Source: Opitutaceae bacterium
Lineage (GTDB): Bacteria; Verrucomicrobiota; Verrucomicrobiia; Opitutales; Opitutaceae
Assembly: GCA_014879845.1 (NCBI GenBank)
Contig: JACSRI010000126.1
Location: forward strand, 62,001 to 126,000
DNA length: 64,000 nt
Direction of reading: 5' to 3'
The translations under genes were made by a program, and so were the position numbers. The notes below the pieces were generated by a model. It did not search any database and was not told where the DNA came from. It saw only the letters and a list, made by a program, of their open reading frames with translations. Shown piece by piece: positions 37,283 to 46,684 of the stretch (its first letter is position 1; each line of letters begins with the position of its first letter).

Positions 37283-38308
37283 GTGGACGTTTCCTCTCCG
37301 CGCCTGGACTTCTCGTTCAAAGCCTACCGGCGACCGTTTCGCGTGCCGGTCCGCACGAGCCGCGGGTTGTGGGAGATGCGCGAGGGCATCGTCGTGCGCG
37401 TGGCCGACGACGACGGCCGGGTGGGTTTCGGGGAAATCGCGCCGATCTCGTGGTTCAAGACCGAAACCTTCGTGGGTGCGCTCGCCTGGTGCGAGAGTCT
37501 CGGACCGGAAGTGACAGAGGCGCGTCTCCTCGACCCCGGCAAGGGCCTGCCTTGTTGCGCGGCGGCGGCTGCGGCCGCGGTCGAGAGCATGCGGGCCGAC
37601 GACGAGAGCGGATCAACCCCGGTCGACGCGAAGCGCGTGCCGGTCGCAGCCCTATTGCCCTCGGGCTGGGCCGCGCTCGATGCGGTCGAGCGCGCGGGTG
37701 AGCTGGGCTTCACCGTCTTCAAGGTCAAGATCGGCACCGGCGACGTGCAGGCCGAGCAGGGCCTCGTCGAGCGGCTCGTCGGGCGCCTGCCCGATCGCGG
37801 AAAGCTCCGACTCGATGCCAACGGCGGGCTCGACGCGCGCACCGCCGCGCGCTGGCTCGCTGCGGCGGAGGATTGGCCGGTGGAGTTCATCGAGCAACCG
37901 CTTCCGGCCGACGCGCGCGACGATCTCTCGCAGCTGGCCGCCGACCACCGCGTCCCTGTCGCCCTCGATGAATCGGTGCTCACGGCCGACGACATCAAAC
38001 GCTGGCGCGACCGCGGCTGGCCGGGCCTGTTCGTGATCAAACCCGCGCTTTCGGGACGCACCGCCGACCTGGTCGCGGAGATCGCGCCGGATCCCGGGTC
38101 GTTTGTCTTTTCCAGCGCGCTCGAGACCGATATCGGCCTCGGCGCCGGCGTCGGCCTGGCGCTGCGCTGCGGCGTCAGCCGCGCCCTGGGTTATGGCACC
38201 GGCGCGTTCTTTCACGACGACCAACTCGGGGGCTCGATCGCGGGACCGTGGTTCGGTGCGCCCGAGCTCGAGGGCATCAATCCCGCTGCCGTATGGAAAC
38301 GCCTGTGA
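37283..38308 (+). CDS. menC: o-Succinylbenzoate synthase
   Basis: MenC dehydrates SHCHC to o-succinylbenzoate in menaquinone synthesis. It is an enolase-superfamily barrel with GFTVFKVKIGTGD (general-base lysine), LRLDANGGLD, EFIEQPLP and VALDESV metal ligands, and VIKPALSGR (second lysine). The start is GTG at 37283; earlier starts would translate the palindromic repeat. Length 341 fits. It overlaps menE by 16 bases, and the pair supports the assignment over other muconate-lactonizing relatives. Confidence 0.9.
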   Translation: MDVSSPRLDFSFKAYRRPFRVPVRTSRGLWEMREGIVVRVADDDGRVGFGEIAPISWFKTETFVGALAWCESLGPEVTEARLLDPGKGLPCCAAAAAAAVESMRADDESGSTPVDAKRVPVAALLPSGWAALDAVERAGELGFTVFKVKIGTGDVQAEQGLVERLVGRLPDRGKLRLDANGGLDARTAARWLAAAEDWPVEFIEQPLPADARDDLSQLAADHRVPVALDESVLTADDIKRWRDRGWPGLFVIKPALSGRTADLVAEIAPDPGSFVFSSALETDIGLGAGVGLALRCGVSRALGYGTGAFFHDDQLGGSIAGPWFGAPELEGINPAAVWKRL

Positions 38309-39660
38309 AGCGCTGGCGCCGCCGCTGCGGCGAGGGCTGGATCGGGGGCGCCGATGCGGGAGCCCTGTGCGATGCGTATGCAGCATTTCAGGACGAGCGC
38401 GACCGGCATGCCGGGCCGGTGCGCATCCAGCTGGTCGATCCCAACCCGATCAACCAGCTCGCGGGCCTCTTTGCCGCGCTCGGCGACGACGATCCGGTCG
38501 ATGTGTTTGTCACGCCCGGGCACGGATTGCCGGCCGAGATGGAGGCCTACGAGGCGGCGGTCGCCGGCGACTTTTTCTGGAGCGGACGCGAGCTCGTGAG
38601 CTGCGGCCGGTTGCGCAAGACCGAACAGTCGGCCCAAGTCTCGCGCGTCATGATCGCGACCGGAGGCACGACCGCCGGTCCGCGGTTCGCCGTGCACACA
38701 TGGGCTACGCTCGAGCGTGCGGTGCACGGGCTGCAGACGTGGCTCGGGGGCGGGCCGGTCGACAGCGTCTGCGTGCTGCCGTTGCACCATGTGAGCGGAC
38801 TGATGCAGGCCGTGCGCTCCTACGTGAGCGGCGGGGTCCTGACGGTCTGGGAGTGGCCGCGCCTCGTCGCGGGCGATTTTCCGATGCTGCAGGCGAAACC
38901 CGGCGTGCTCTCGCTCGTGCCGACACAGCTTGCGCGCCTGCTCGACGTGCCGGGCGGGCTCGAGTGGATGCAGAGCTTCCGGTGCATCTTCATGGGCGGC
39001 GCGGCCATGTGGCCGGGTCTGCGCGAGCGTGCCCGGGCGGCGTCGCTGCCACTCGCGCCGTGTTATGGCATGACCGAGACCGCGGCGCAGGTCGCCACCT
39101 TGCGGCCCGAGGAGTTCCTGGCGGGCGTCGACGGTGTGGGCGCCGCGCTGCCGCACGCCGCGATCGAGATCGTGGATGAGTCGGGCGTGGTCGTGGCCCA
39201 TGACACCGAGGGACGGATACGTGTGCGCGCGGGCTCGCTGTTTCACGGCTACTTTCCGCAGGCCGGGGCGGAGTCGATACCCGTCTTCGACACCAACGAT
39301 CGCGGCGTGCTCGATGCGGCGGGCCGCCTTACCGTGCTCGGCCGTATCGATGCGATCATCAACACCGGCGGCGAAAAGGTCGACCCGTTCGACGTCGAGG
39401 AGGCGATCCGCGCGCTCGGTGCGAGCGATGTCGCCGTACTGGGGATGCCTGATCCGCACTGGGGCGAACTCGTCGTCGCGCTGGTCGTCGACTGTCCGCA
39501 CGACGACGATGCGCTCCATGTGCTGCTGCGCAAGACGCTCGCAGCCCACAAGGTGCCGAAGCGTTTCATTCGCGTCCAGTCGCTCCCGCGCAGCGAGGCC
39601 GGGAAACTCGATCGCCGCGCGCTACGTGAACTCTGCATGGGGCAAGGGAACCACGAATGA
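38293..39660 (+). CDS. menE: o-Succinylbenzoate-CoA ligase
   Basis: MenE activates o-succinylbenzoate with ATP and CoA. It is an acyl-adenylate-forming enzyme: the phosphate loop reads ATGGTTAGPR (usually SGTTGxPK), then PLHHVSGLM. YGMTETAAQVA is the A5 motif, GRLTVLGRIDAIINTGGEKV the hinge, and SEAGKLDRRAL the catalytic-lysine region near the C-terminus. It begins inside the end of menC. The last codons (GNHE, stop) lie in an intergenic repeat, so the natural end may have been altered by repeat insertion. Confidence 0.9.
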   Translation: METPVKRWRRRCGEGWIGGADAGALCDAYAAFQDERDRHAGPVRIQLVDPNPINQLAGLFAALGDDDPVDVFVTPGHGLPAEMEAYEAAVAGDFFWSGRELVSCGRLRKTEQSAQVSRVMIATGGTTAGPRFAVHTWATLERAVHGLQTWLGGGPVDSVCVLPLHHVSGLMQAVRSYVSGGVLTVWEWPRLVAGDFPMLQAKPGVLSLVPTQLARLLDVPGGLEWMQSFRCIFMGGAAMWPGLRERARAASLPLAPCYGMTETAAQVATLRPEEFLAGVDGVGAALPHAAIEIVDESGVVVAHDTEGRIRVRAGSLFHGYFPQAGAESIPVFDTNDRGVLDAAGRLTVLGRIDAIINTGGEKVDPFDVEEAIRALGASDVAVLGMPDPHWGELVVALVVDCPHDDDALHVLLRKTLAAHKVPKRFIRVQSLPRSEAGKLDRRALRELCMGQGNHE

Positions 39661-39863
39661 ACGCGAATAGGCACGAATCGAAGCAGGAGAAAACCGCGGA
39701 TCGAAGCTGATGCGGAGACTGGAATGAGAGGGAACCACGGATGAACACGGATGGACACGGATCCGATTCGTCGCTCTTCATCCCGTGAACTCCGTGTCCA
39801 TCCATGGTTTAAGACCAGCCTGTGATCCGAATTCGTGTTCACTCGTGACCATTCGTGGTTAAC
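39645..39863. repeat. Nested inverted repeat, ACCACGAATGAAC type
   Basis: The outer arms GAACCACGAATGAACGCGAA (near 39648) and the reverse type ATTCGTGTTCACTCGTGACC then ATTCGTGGTT (39832-39861) face each other. Inside them ACCACGGATGAACACGGATG (39735-39754) faces CCGTGTCCATCCATGGTT (39792-39809). Much of the block is built from variations of ACCACGRATGAACACGGAT. It covers the menE stop codon and ends 12 bases before polX. Confidence 0.75.
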
Positions 39864-39874
39864 TCCTTCCGCTC

Positions 39875-41617
39875 ATGACCCGGAACGACATCGTCGACGC
39901 CCTCGAGGAGATCGCCGTGCTGCTGGAGCTGCAGGGCGAGAATCCGTTCAAGGTGCGCGCCTATCAGAATGGCGCGCGCGCCGTCGAAACGCTGTCCGAG
40001 GAGCTGGACGTGCTCGTGCGCGAGGACCGTCTCGGCGAGATCAAGGGCATCGGCGACGCGCTCGCGAAGAAGGTCGCGGAGCTGTGGACGACTGGGAAGC
40101 TGGAGTTTCTCGAGCGTCAGCGCGCCGCCGTCCCTCCGGGACTCATGCAGATGCTGGAGATCCCCGGCCTCGGCGCGAAGAAGGTGCGCGCGCTGCACGA
40201 CAAGCTTGGCATCGATTCGATTGAGAAACTCCAGGAGGCCTGCGTCGCCGGCAGGGTCGCGGAGCTGGCGGGCTTCGGCGAAAAGACGCAGCAGAAGATC
40301 ATCGACGGCATCCGAAACCGCGAGGCCTACAGCAAACGCCACCTCTGGTGGAAGGCTTTCGCTGAGGCCGAGCCGATCCTCGCGGGATTGCGCGCGGTGC
40401 CGCAGGTCGAGCGCGCCGAACACGCGGGCAGCCTGCGGCGCAATCTGGAGACCGTGGGCGACCTCGACTTCATCGTGGCCGCGCGCGACGCGGCACCGGT
40501 CATGGCGTGGTTCACCGCCATGCCCGGCGTCGCCGAGGTGACCGGGCACGGAGAGACAAAGTCGAGTGTGCGCCTCACCGACGGCCTTCAGGCCGACCTG
40601 CGCGTCGTGCCGCCGGAGCAGTTTGCCTTCGCACTGCACCACTTCACCGGCTCGAAGGAGCATAACGTGCAGATGCGCCAGCGCGCGCTCGCACGCGGGC
40701 TGAGCTTGAGCGAGTGGGGACTGACGAAAACCGACGGTGGCGACGCCGTCGCGACCGGTGTGCGCGATGAGGCCGGACTCTTCGCGACGCTCGGCCTGCG
40801 ATTCATCCCACCGGAGCTGCGCGAAGGGCTCGGCGAGATCGAGGCCGCCGAAGGCGGTGAACTCCCGCGGCTCGTCGAGTCCGGCGACCTGCGCGGATCG
40901 TTCCATAACCACACGACGGAGTCCGACGGCAGCGACACACTCGAGTCGATGGTCGCGGCGGCGCAGCGACTCGGCTGGGAGTATCTCGGCATCGCCGACC
41001 ACTCGAAGGCCTCCTTTCAGGCGCGCGGACTCGACGAGCGGCGCCTCGCTGCGCAGGTCACGGCGATCCGTGCGCTCAACGCCCGCGGCGCGTTCACCAC
41101 GCACGTCTTCGCCGGGAGCGAGTGCGACATCCTCGCCGACGGAACCCTCGATCTCGATGCGTCGATCCTGCGCGAACTCGACTACGTCGTCATCTCCGTG
41201 CACAACGCGCTCGGCCAGCCCGAGGAGGAGATGACCGCGCGCATCATCCGCGCGATGGAGGCGGCCGCGCCACTCTGTCCGACAATGCTGGGCCACGTCA
41301 CCGGGCGCCTGTTGCTCGCGCGCGAGGCCAGCAAGGTTGATCACGCCAAGATCATCGATGCCGCGGCCGCCAACGGCGTGGTCATCGAGCTCAACGCCAA
41401 CCCGCGCCGCCTCGACATGGACTGGCGCTGGTGGCGCCGCGCCGCCGAGAAGGGAGTGCTCACGAGCATCAATCCCGATGCCCACGCCACCGATCACCTC
41501 GAGTTCGTCGACGCCGGCGTGCGCGTCGCGCGCAAGGGTTGGCTCACGCGTGATCAGGTGCTGAATACACGCACGTTCGCCGACGTGAAGGCGTGGCTTG
41601 CGGCCCGGCGACGATAG
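39875..41617 (+). CDS. polX: Family X DNA polymerase with PHP domain
   Basis: Bacterial PolX fills gaps in base-excision repair and carries a 3'-5' exonuclease. Residues 1-150 hold the 8-kDa-like region and helix-hairpin-helix motifs ([19 protein letters not shown]). The polymerase palm has [16 protein letters not shown] with D196 and D198, and D241 in QADLRVV. The C-terminal PHP phosphoesterase begins near 340 with [10 protein letters not shown] (H344, H346, D351) and continues through [18 protein letters not shown] and SINPDAHA. Both catalytic sets appear intact. Length 580 is typical. It follows the menC-menE pair across a repeat. Confidence 0.94.
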   Translation: MTRNDIVDALEEIAVLLELQGENPFKVRAYQNGARAVETLSEELDVLVREDRLGEIKGIGDALAKKVAELWTTGKLEFLERQRAAVPPGLMQMLEIPGLGAKKVRALHDKLGIDSIEKLQEACVAGRVAELAGFGEKTQQKIIDGIRNREAYSKRHLWWKAFAEAEPILAGLRAVPQVERAEHAGSLRRNLETVGDLDFIVAARDAAPVMAWFTAMPGVAEVTGHGETKSSVRLTDGLQADLRVVPPEQFAFALHHFTGSKEHNVQMRQRALARGLSLSEWGLTKTDGGDAVATGVRDEAGLFATLGLRFIPPELREGLGEIEAAEGGELPRLVESGDLRGSFHNHTTESDGSDTLESMVAAAQRLGWEYLGIADHSKASFQARGLDERRLAAQVTAIRALNARGAFTTHVFAGSECDILADGTLDLDASILRELDYVVISVHNALGQPEEEMTARIIRAMEAAAPLCPTMLGHVTGRLLLAREASKVDHAKIIDAAAANGVVIELNANPRRLDMDWRWWRRAAEKGVLTSINPDAHATDHLEFVDAGVRVARKGWLTRDQVLNTRTFADVKAWLAARRR

Positions 41618-41648
41618 CGTGGAGGTTGGTGCTCTTGCACCGCCGCGG
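41616..41648. repeat. Dispersed GTGGAGG...CGCCGCCGCG repeat, copy 4
   Basis: AGCGTGGAGGTTGGTGCTCT followed by TGCACCGCCGCGG begins at the last bases of the polX stop codon. Same orientation as copies 1-3. It fills most of the 49 bases before the convergent transporter gene. Confidence 0.6.
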
Positions 41649-41666
41649 CAACGAACGGCTTGCGCA

Positions 41667-43133
41667 TCACACTGCGCCGCGGCGCGCTTCGAGCTCGCTG
41701 CGTATCTCGGCCATGCGGGCCTGGCTGAGCGGGTAGAGAGCGAGCAGCACGAGCGCGGTCGCGAGCGCGGCGACCGGAATGCCGGCGAAGAGGAAGCGGA
41801 TCCACCAGATCGCCTCGGGCGACTGGTTGCCCTCGAGCTCGGCGTGGAAGCCGACGAGATCGAGCAGGATGAAACTCCCGCCCACGGCGAGCGACATGCC
41901 GATCTTCGAGGTCCACGAGAACATCGAGCTGAACGCGCCCTCGCGGCGCTGGCGCGTCGTGCGTTCGTCGTCGTCGACCACGTCCGCGCACATCGAGGGC
42001 AGCACGACCCAGAATCCCGTGGCGGCGAAACCGGTGAAGGCCGTGTTGAGCACCACGCCCCACGCGTGCCCCGGCGCATACATCCACCAGCTCGAGCCGA
42101 ACGCGAGGATCCCGGAGCCGAGCGTGAAGATGAGCGCCTTGCGTTTGCCTAAGGTGCGTGAAACCCAACTCGTGACGAACACGCCGCTTGCGCCGAAGAT
42201 GAAGTAGGCGACGGCGGAGAAGGACTGATACTTGCCCATCTCGGCCTGGTTGCCGCCGAAGACATAGTAGGCGCTGGCGTACCCGCCGAGGTTGGTCACG
42301 AGCATCGTCGGAATGGCATAGACCGCGAGGATGCCGAGGAGCACGCGAAACGGCCTCGAGCGAAACGTCTGCCGCAGTGAATCGACGAAGCGTGTGCGCG
42401 GCTGCGCCTGCGCCGTGTGGTAATACCGTTCGCGCACGAACGCGACGTTGGCGAACCCAGCCGCCATCATGACGAGCCCGGCGAGCGCGCTCGCGATCTG
42501 CACGCCGAGCATGACGTTTCCTTTCCCAGTGGCGGGATCGACCTGGAACGTCTGCGCGAACCACCAGACCGACATCATCGGCACGCCGCTGAGCTTTTGC
42601 ACGATCGCCTTCCACGCCATCACCGTCGTGCGCTCGTGGTAGTCCGGCGTGAGCTCGGACCCGAGGCTCGAGTACGGCATCGTGTAGGAGCTGATGATCG
42701 GCGCATAGATCACCGCGGAGATGAGCATGAACCAAAACACCTTGTTCTGCATCCACGGCACGGATGCATCCCAGCCCTCGGAAGCCATGAACAGGCAGGG
42801 CAGGGCGAGACCGGAGAGGATCGAGCCGACGAGGATGTACGGGCGGCGGCGACCCCAGCGCGACCGCGTGTTGTCGGAGAGCCAGCCGAAGAAGGTGTCG
42901 GTGAACGCATCGACCACGCGCGCCACCGTGAGGACGACGGCGATGAGCACCGGCGAGAGATGCAGGTGCATGTTGAAGACATTGCCGGCGATGTTGGCAT
43001 ACCACCAGTGGCCATAGATGTCGTTTACGCCGCCGAAGGCATAAGCGGCCTTGGCGGAGACACGGAGCTTTCCGGACGGGGAAACGGCGGACGCAGCCGA
43101 CTGGGTCTGGGACGAGGCGGAATTCGGGGGCAT
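41667..43133 (-). CDS. Sugar:cation symporter, GPH family (MelB-like)
   Basis: The 488-residue membrane protein has twelve probable helices and the GPH hallmark in the first half: DAFTDTFFGWLSDNTRSRWG followed by RRRPYILVGS. In its second half, VVDDDERTTRQRREGAFSSM is the typical loop. Members import sugars, glucuronides or xylosides with H+ or Na+. No catabolic gene adjoins it to name the substrate. The ATG at 43133 is followed by a 20-residue Ser/Ala stretch before the first helix; longer starts are Pro/Arg-rich. Confidence 0.87.
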   Translation of the reverse strand: MPPNSASSQTQSAASAVSPSGKLRVSAKAAYAFGGVNDIYGHWWYANIAGNVFNMHLHLSPVLIAVVLTVARVVDAFTDTFFGWLSDNTRSRWGRRRPYILVGSILSGLALPCLFMASEGWDASVPWMQNKVFWFMLISAVIYAPIISSYTMPYSSLGSELTPDYHERTTVMAWKAIVQKLSGVPMMSVWWFAQTFQVDPATGKGNVMLGVQIASALAGLVMMAAGFANVAFVRERYYHTAQAQPRTRFVDSLRQTFRSRPFRVLLGILAVYAIPTMLVTNLGGYASAYYVFGGNQAEMGKYQSFSAVAYFIFGASGVFVTSWVSRTLGKRKALIFTLGSGILAFGSSWWMYAPGHAWGVVLNTAFTGFAATGFWVVLPSMCADVVDDDERTTRQRREGAFSSMFSWTSKIGMSLAVGGSFILLDLVGFHAELEGNQSPEAIWWIRFLFAGIPVAALATALVLLALYPLSQARMAEIRSELEARRGAV

Positions 43134-43331
43134 GGGGGAGTGCGGCGCGAGGCGAGGGCGATCGGCACGAGGCGGGCCGATCTGCGGGTGGGGTGAGCGC
43201 AGTGTCCAACACGGCGCAGCGCGACCGCGATTCGAAAGGCAGTCACACGGTATCGCGGCCGCTGGCGATAGCCGTGCGGCGTGCCACGTCGTCGGTAAAC
43301 TCGGCGCCGCGCGGGAGCGCGGCACTCTTGG

Positions 43332-46322
43332 TCAGCGCAGACTCGATAGCGCCGCGTCCAGGCCGGCGGCGTCCTTGCCGCCGCCCATGGCGAAGTCCGG
43401 CTTGCCGCCGCCTTTGCCGCCGAGTTTGCCGCAGACCTCGCCGACGATCTTGCCGGCTTGCTGGCCGGACTTGACCGCGGCGGGGGAACAGAAGGCGGCG
43501 ACGCTGACCTTGTCCGCGCCGAAGGACGCGCCGAGGATGACGACACCTTCGCCGAGCTTGCCGAGGACCTGGGAGCCGAGGGCGCGCATCGCGTTCGGGT
43601 CGGAGACCTCCACCTTGGCGACGACGCGCTTGAGGCCGTCCTTCTCGATCGCGCCGGCGGCGAGGTCGTTGGCCAGGCCGGCCTCGGCCTTTTGCTGGAA
43701 GGCCTTGAGCTGCTTCTCGAGCTCGGCCTTGGAGGCGAGCAGGGACTTCAGCTTGTCGGCCACGTCGGCCGGGCCGGCGGAGAGTGCGGCGGCGACGGTG
43801 CTGAGCGCGGTCTCGCGCTGGGCGATGAGGTCGAGCGCGGGCTCGCCGGCCACGGCCTCGATGCGGCGCGTGCCGGAGGCGATGGCCATCTCGGCCACGA
43901 CCTTGATCGGGCCGATCTCGCCCGTGCTCGAAACATGGGTACCACCACAGAGCTCGCGGCTGTAGCCGCCGATGTCGACCACGCGGACGATCTTGCCGTA
44001 CTTCTCGCCGAAGAAGGCGAGGGTGCCCTCGGGCTTCTTGTCGAACTCGGTCTCGTAGGTCTGCACCTTGGCGTTATCGATCACCTTCTCGTTTACGAGA
44101 CGCTCGATCTCGCGGAGCTGCTCGGGCTTGACCTGCTCGAAGTGCGAGAAGTCGAAGCGCATGCGCTCCTTCGTCTTCGAGGTGCCGGCCTGGCGCACGT
44201 GCGTGCCTAAAACCTTGCGCAGCGCCCAGTGGATGAGGTGCGCGGCGGAGTGATGGCGCGAGATGGCGCGGCGCGTCAGCGGCGAGACCTGGAGTTTGGC
44301 GGTCTTGCCGACGAGCGAGAGCTTGGCGACATCGAGGGCGCAGGCGGGCGCGAGTTGATGGAGGTGGCGGCCGGCCTTGTCCTTGAGCGTGTCGAGGATG
44401 GCGAAGGTCTGGCCGTCGATCTTGGCGGCGCCGTGGTCGCCGGCCTGACCGCCCATCTCGCCGTAGAACGGCGACTGGTCGAAGACGAGGAAGGTGTCCT
44501 TGTCGGTCTTCACGACGTCGACGACCGTCGCGGTTGACTCGAGCGCGTCGTAGCCGACGAACTTCGTCGGCTGCTGGCCGGTGGCGGAGTCGCCCTCGGA
44601 GACGGTGACGATCTCGCTGACGTGCGCGTCCTGCGAGAGTTTGCGCGCGCGGTCCATCTCGGCCTCGAAGCCGGCGACATCGACAGTCAGCCCGCGGTCG
44701 GCCGCGAGCAGCTGCGTCATATCGAGCGGGAAGCCGAAGGTATCGTAGAGCGTGAAGGCTACGCGTCCTGGGACGACGGAGACGCGCTCGAGGAGCTTGG
44801 CCTTGAGCGCAAACGTGTCGGGTGTCTGCGCGGCGAGGATTGGGAGCAGTACCTTGGCAAGAGCTTCGCCCGGGCGCTGCACGTCGGCGGCCGTGACGGT
44901 GCCGAGATCGACGAGGTTGGCCAGCGCCTGCACGAAAACCTGGCGCAGAAACGCGTCGGTCTCGAGCACCTCGGTGATGGCGCGGGCCGGGTCGGAGGTC
45001 TGGGCGCGGGCTTCCTCGAGCGTGGTCGTGAGCCACGTGCGCGCGAGGATCTGCGCGTCCATCTGCTCGCGCGAGAGCGCGATACCGCGGTCGAGCGTGC
45101 GGCCAAAGCTCTCTTCCTCGCTGCGGATCACGCGCTCGATCATCGACTGCTGCGTCTTCAACTCGGGGAAGACCGAGCCGAGCGAAGCGACGACGGCGGG
45201 CACGAGTTTCTCGAAGAACCCGGTGGCGAGCTTGAGGTCCTTGCGGCCGTAGAGGATGCCGCGGCGCAGGATGCGGCGGATGACGTAGTTGCGGCCGGCG
45301 TTGCCCGGCAGGATGCCGTCGGCGATCGCGCACGAGACCGTGCGGGCGTGGTCGGCCAATACGCGGAAGGCGATGTCGATCTTCTCCTGCTCGGTCAGGC
45401 CTTCGCGTTTGGTCGGGACGGTGAGCGTGTAGGATTTGCCGGAGAGTTTCGCGAGGACCTCAAAGAGCGAGGTGAAGACGTCGGCATTGTAGTTGGAGGG
45501 TTCGCCGGTGAAGTCCTTGAAGCCGCGCGTCGTGGCGTAGATGCCGGCCACGCGCTCGAAGCCCATGCCGGTGTCGACGTGTTTGGCCGGGAGCGGCGAG
45601 AACGAACCGTCGGCGCCGGCGTTGAACTGGATGAAGACGTGGTTCCAGATCTCGATGCAGCGCGGGCTGGAGGAGTTGACCAGCTTGCGACCCTCGGCCT
45701 CGTCGTCGGAGGGCAGGAGGTTGAAGTGGATCTCCGAGCACGGGCCGCAGGGGCCGGTGTCGCCCATCATCCAGAAATTGTCCTTCTTGTTGCCGTTGAC
45801 GATATGCACGGCCGGATCGAGCCCGGCGGCGCGGAAGAGGCCGGCCCAGATGTCGTAGGCCTCCTGGTCGAAGTCGGCCGGATCGCCCTTGGTTTTGTTC
45901 GGCGCGTAGACGGTGGCGAAGAGGCGCTTCGGCGGGATGCCCCAGACCTTCGTCAACAGGTCCCAGCCCCAGGTCAGCGACTCCTTCTTGAAGTAGTCGC
46001 CGAAGGACCAGTTGCCCAGCATCTCGAACATCGTGTGGTGGTAGGTATCCCAGCCGACGTCCTCGAGGTCGTTGTGTTTGCCGCCAGCGCGGATGCATTT
46101 CTGCGTGTCGGCCGCGCGCGTGTTCGAGCCGGGCTTCACTCCGGCCCAGGAGGCGACGTCGGGTTTGCGCTCGTTGAGGAAGATCGGGACAAACTGGTTC
46201 ATCCCGGCGTTGGTGAAGAGCAGGCCGGGCGAGTCCGGCATGAGCGACGACGACGGCACGATCGTGTGCGCATGCTTGGCAAAGAAATCGAGGAAGCTCT
46301 GGCGGATCTCGGCGGAGGTCAT
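43332..46322 (-). CDS. alaS: Alanyl-tRNA synthetase
   Basis: AlaRS charges tRNA-Ala. The class II core opens MTSAEIRQSFLDFFAKHAHT, with LLFTNAGMNQFVPIFLNERK (motif 1 region), GNWSFGDYFKKESLTWGW and HVDTGMGFERVAGIYA. The editing domain carries SRHHSAAHLIHWALRKV and ELCGGTHVSSTGEIGPIKVV, with the Zn ligands. The C-Ala domain ends GKGGGKPDFAMGGGKDAAGL. At 996 residues it is longer than the usual 870-880, owing to inserts around residues 430-520 and in the linker. The gene is isolated on its strand, with a hairpin in its leader. Confidence 0.96.
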   Translation of the reverse strand: MTSAEIRQSFLDFFAKHAHTIVPSSSLMPDSPGLLFTNAGMNQFVPIFLNERKPDVASWAGVKPGSNTRAADTQKCIRAGGKHNDLEDVGWDTYHHTMFEMLGNWSFGDYFKKESLTWGWDLLTKVWGIPPKRLFATVYAPNKTKGDPADFDQEAYDIWAGLFRAAGLDPAVHIVNGNKKDNFWMMGDTGPCGPCSEIHFNLLPSDDEAEGRKLVNSSSPRCIEIWNHVFIQFNAGADGSFSPLPAKHVDTGMGFERVAGIYATTRGFKDFTGEPSNYNADVFTSLFEVLAKLSGKSYTLTVPTKREGLTEQEKIDIAFRVLADHARTVSCAIADGILPGNAGRNYVIRRILRRGILYGRKDLKLATGFFEKLVPAVVASLGSVFPELKTQQSMIERVIRSEEESFGRTLDRGIALSREQMDAQILARTWLTTTLEEARAQTSDPARAITEVLETDAFLRQVFVQALANLVDLGTVTAADVQRPGEALAKVLLPILAAQTPDTFALKAKLLERVSVVPGRVAFTLYDTFGFPLDMTQLLAADRGLTVDVAGFEAEMDRARKLSQDAHVSEIVTVSEGDSATGQQPTKFVGYDALESTATVVDVVKTDKDTFLVFDQSPFYGEMGGQAGDHGAAKIDGQTFAILDTLKDKAGRHLHQLAPACALDVAKLSLVGKTAKLQVSPLTRRAISRHHSAAHLIHWALRKVLGTHVRQAGTSKTKERMRFDFSHFEQVKPEQLREIERLVNEKVIDNAKVQTYETEFDKKPEGTLAFFGEKYGKIVRVVDIGGYSRELCGGTHVSSTGEIGPIKVVAEMAIASGTRRIEAVAGEPALDLIAQRETALSTVAAALSAGPADVADKLKSLLASKAELEKQLKAFQQKAEAGLANDLAAGAIEKDGLKRVVAKVEVSDPNAMRALGSQVLGKLGEGVVILGASFGADKVSVAAFCSPAAVKSGQQAGKIVGEVCGKLGGKGGGKPDFAMGGGKDAAGLDAALSSLR

Positions 46323-46684
46323 GGCGATCGGGAAAGGGACGAGTGTGGCGTGACGAAGGACGAGTGAAGAGGGCTGGACGCACCGAACGACGCCGGGAGT
46401 GGCCGGCCGGCCGCTGCGCAAACGGGCAGGAAAAGCGAGCGGCCGGCGGGGGGGAAGTTTTTATTGGGATCGATGGGCGGCGACCTGAATCCGTCCGGGA
46501 TCGGGGTGTGGGCCGCAGATCGCGGACCAGCCATGGGGAGGCCTCGCGGAAAACGCCCCATTCCAAGGGGGCATTTCACCCCTGAATTGGGTGGCCACAG
46601 AAGGATTTGCGGGCACGCTGGGACTCGCTCCCCGGAAGGTTTGTCAGCGACGGCTGGTGAGGGTCCGCCCCCGCCCCGCGATAC
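46323..46684. other. Divergent gap between alaS and the PAS kinase
   Basis: These 362 bases hold the leaders and promoters of two divergent genes. The only structure I see is a perfect 10-base dyad, GCCGGCCGCT (46406-46415) with AGCGGCCGGC (46438-46447), about 85 bases before the alaS start. It is followed on the plus strand by GGGGGGGAAGTTTTTATT. No T-box-like or protein-like element is recognisable. Confidence 0.5.
46406..46447 (-). promoter_or_regulatory. Strong hairpin in the alaS leader
   Basis: A perfect 10-base stem, GCCGGCCGCT/AGCGGCCGGC, encloses a 22-base loop about 85 bases upstream of the alaS start. It would form in the alaS leader RNA if transcription begins upstream of it. On the plus strand it is followed by a run of five T and could instead act as a terminator. 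The function is not known. Confidence 0.35.
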
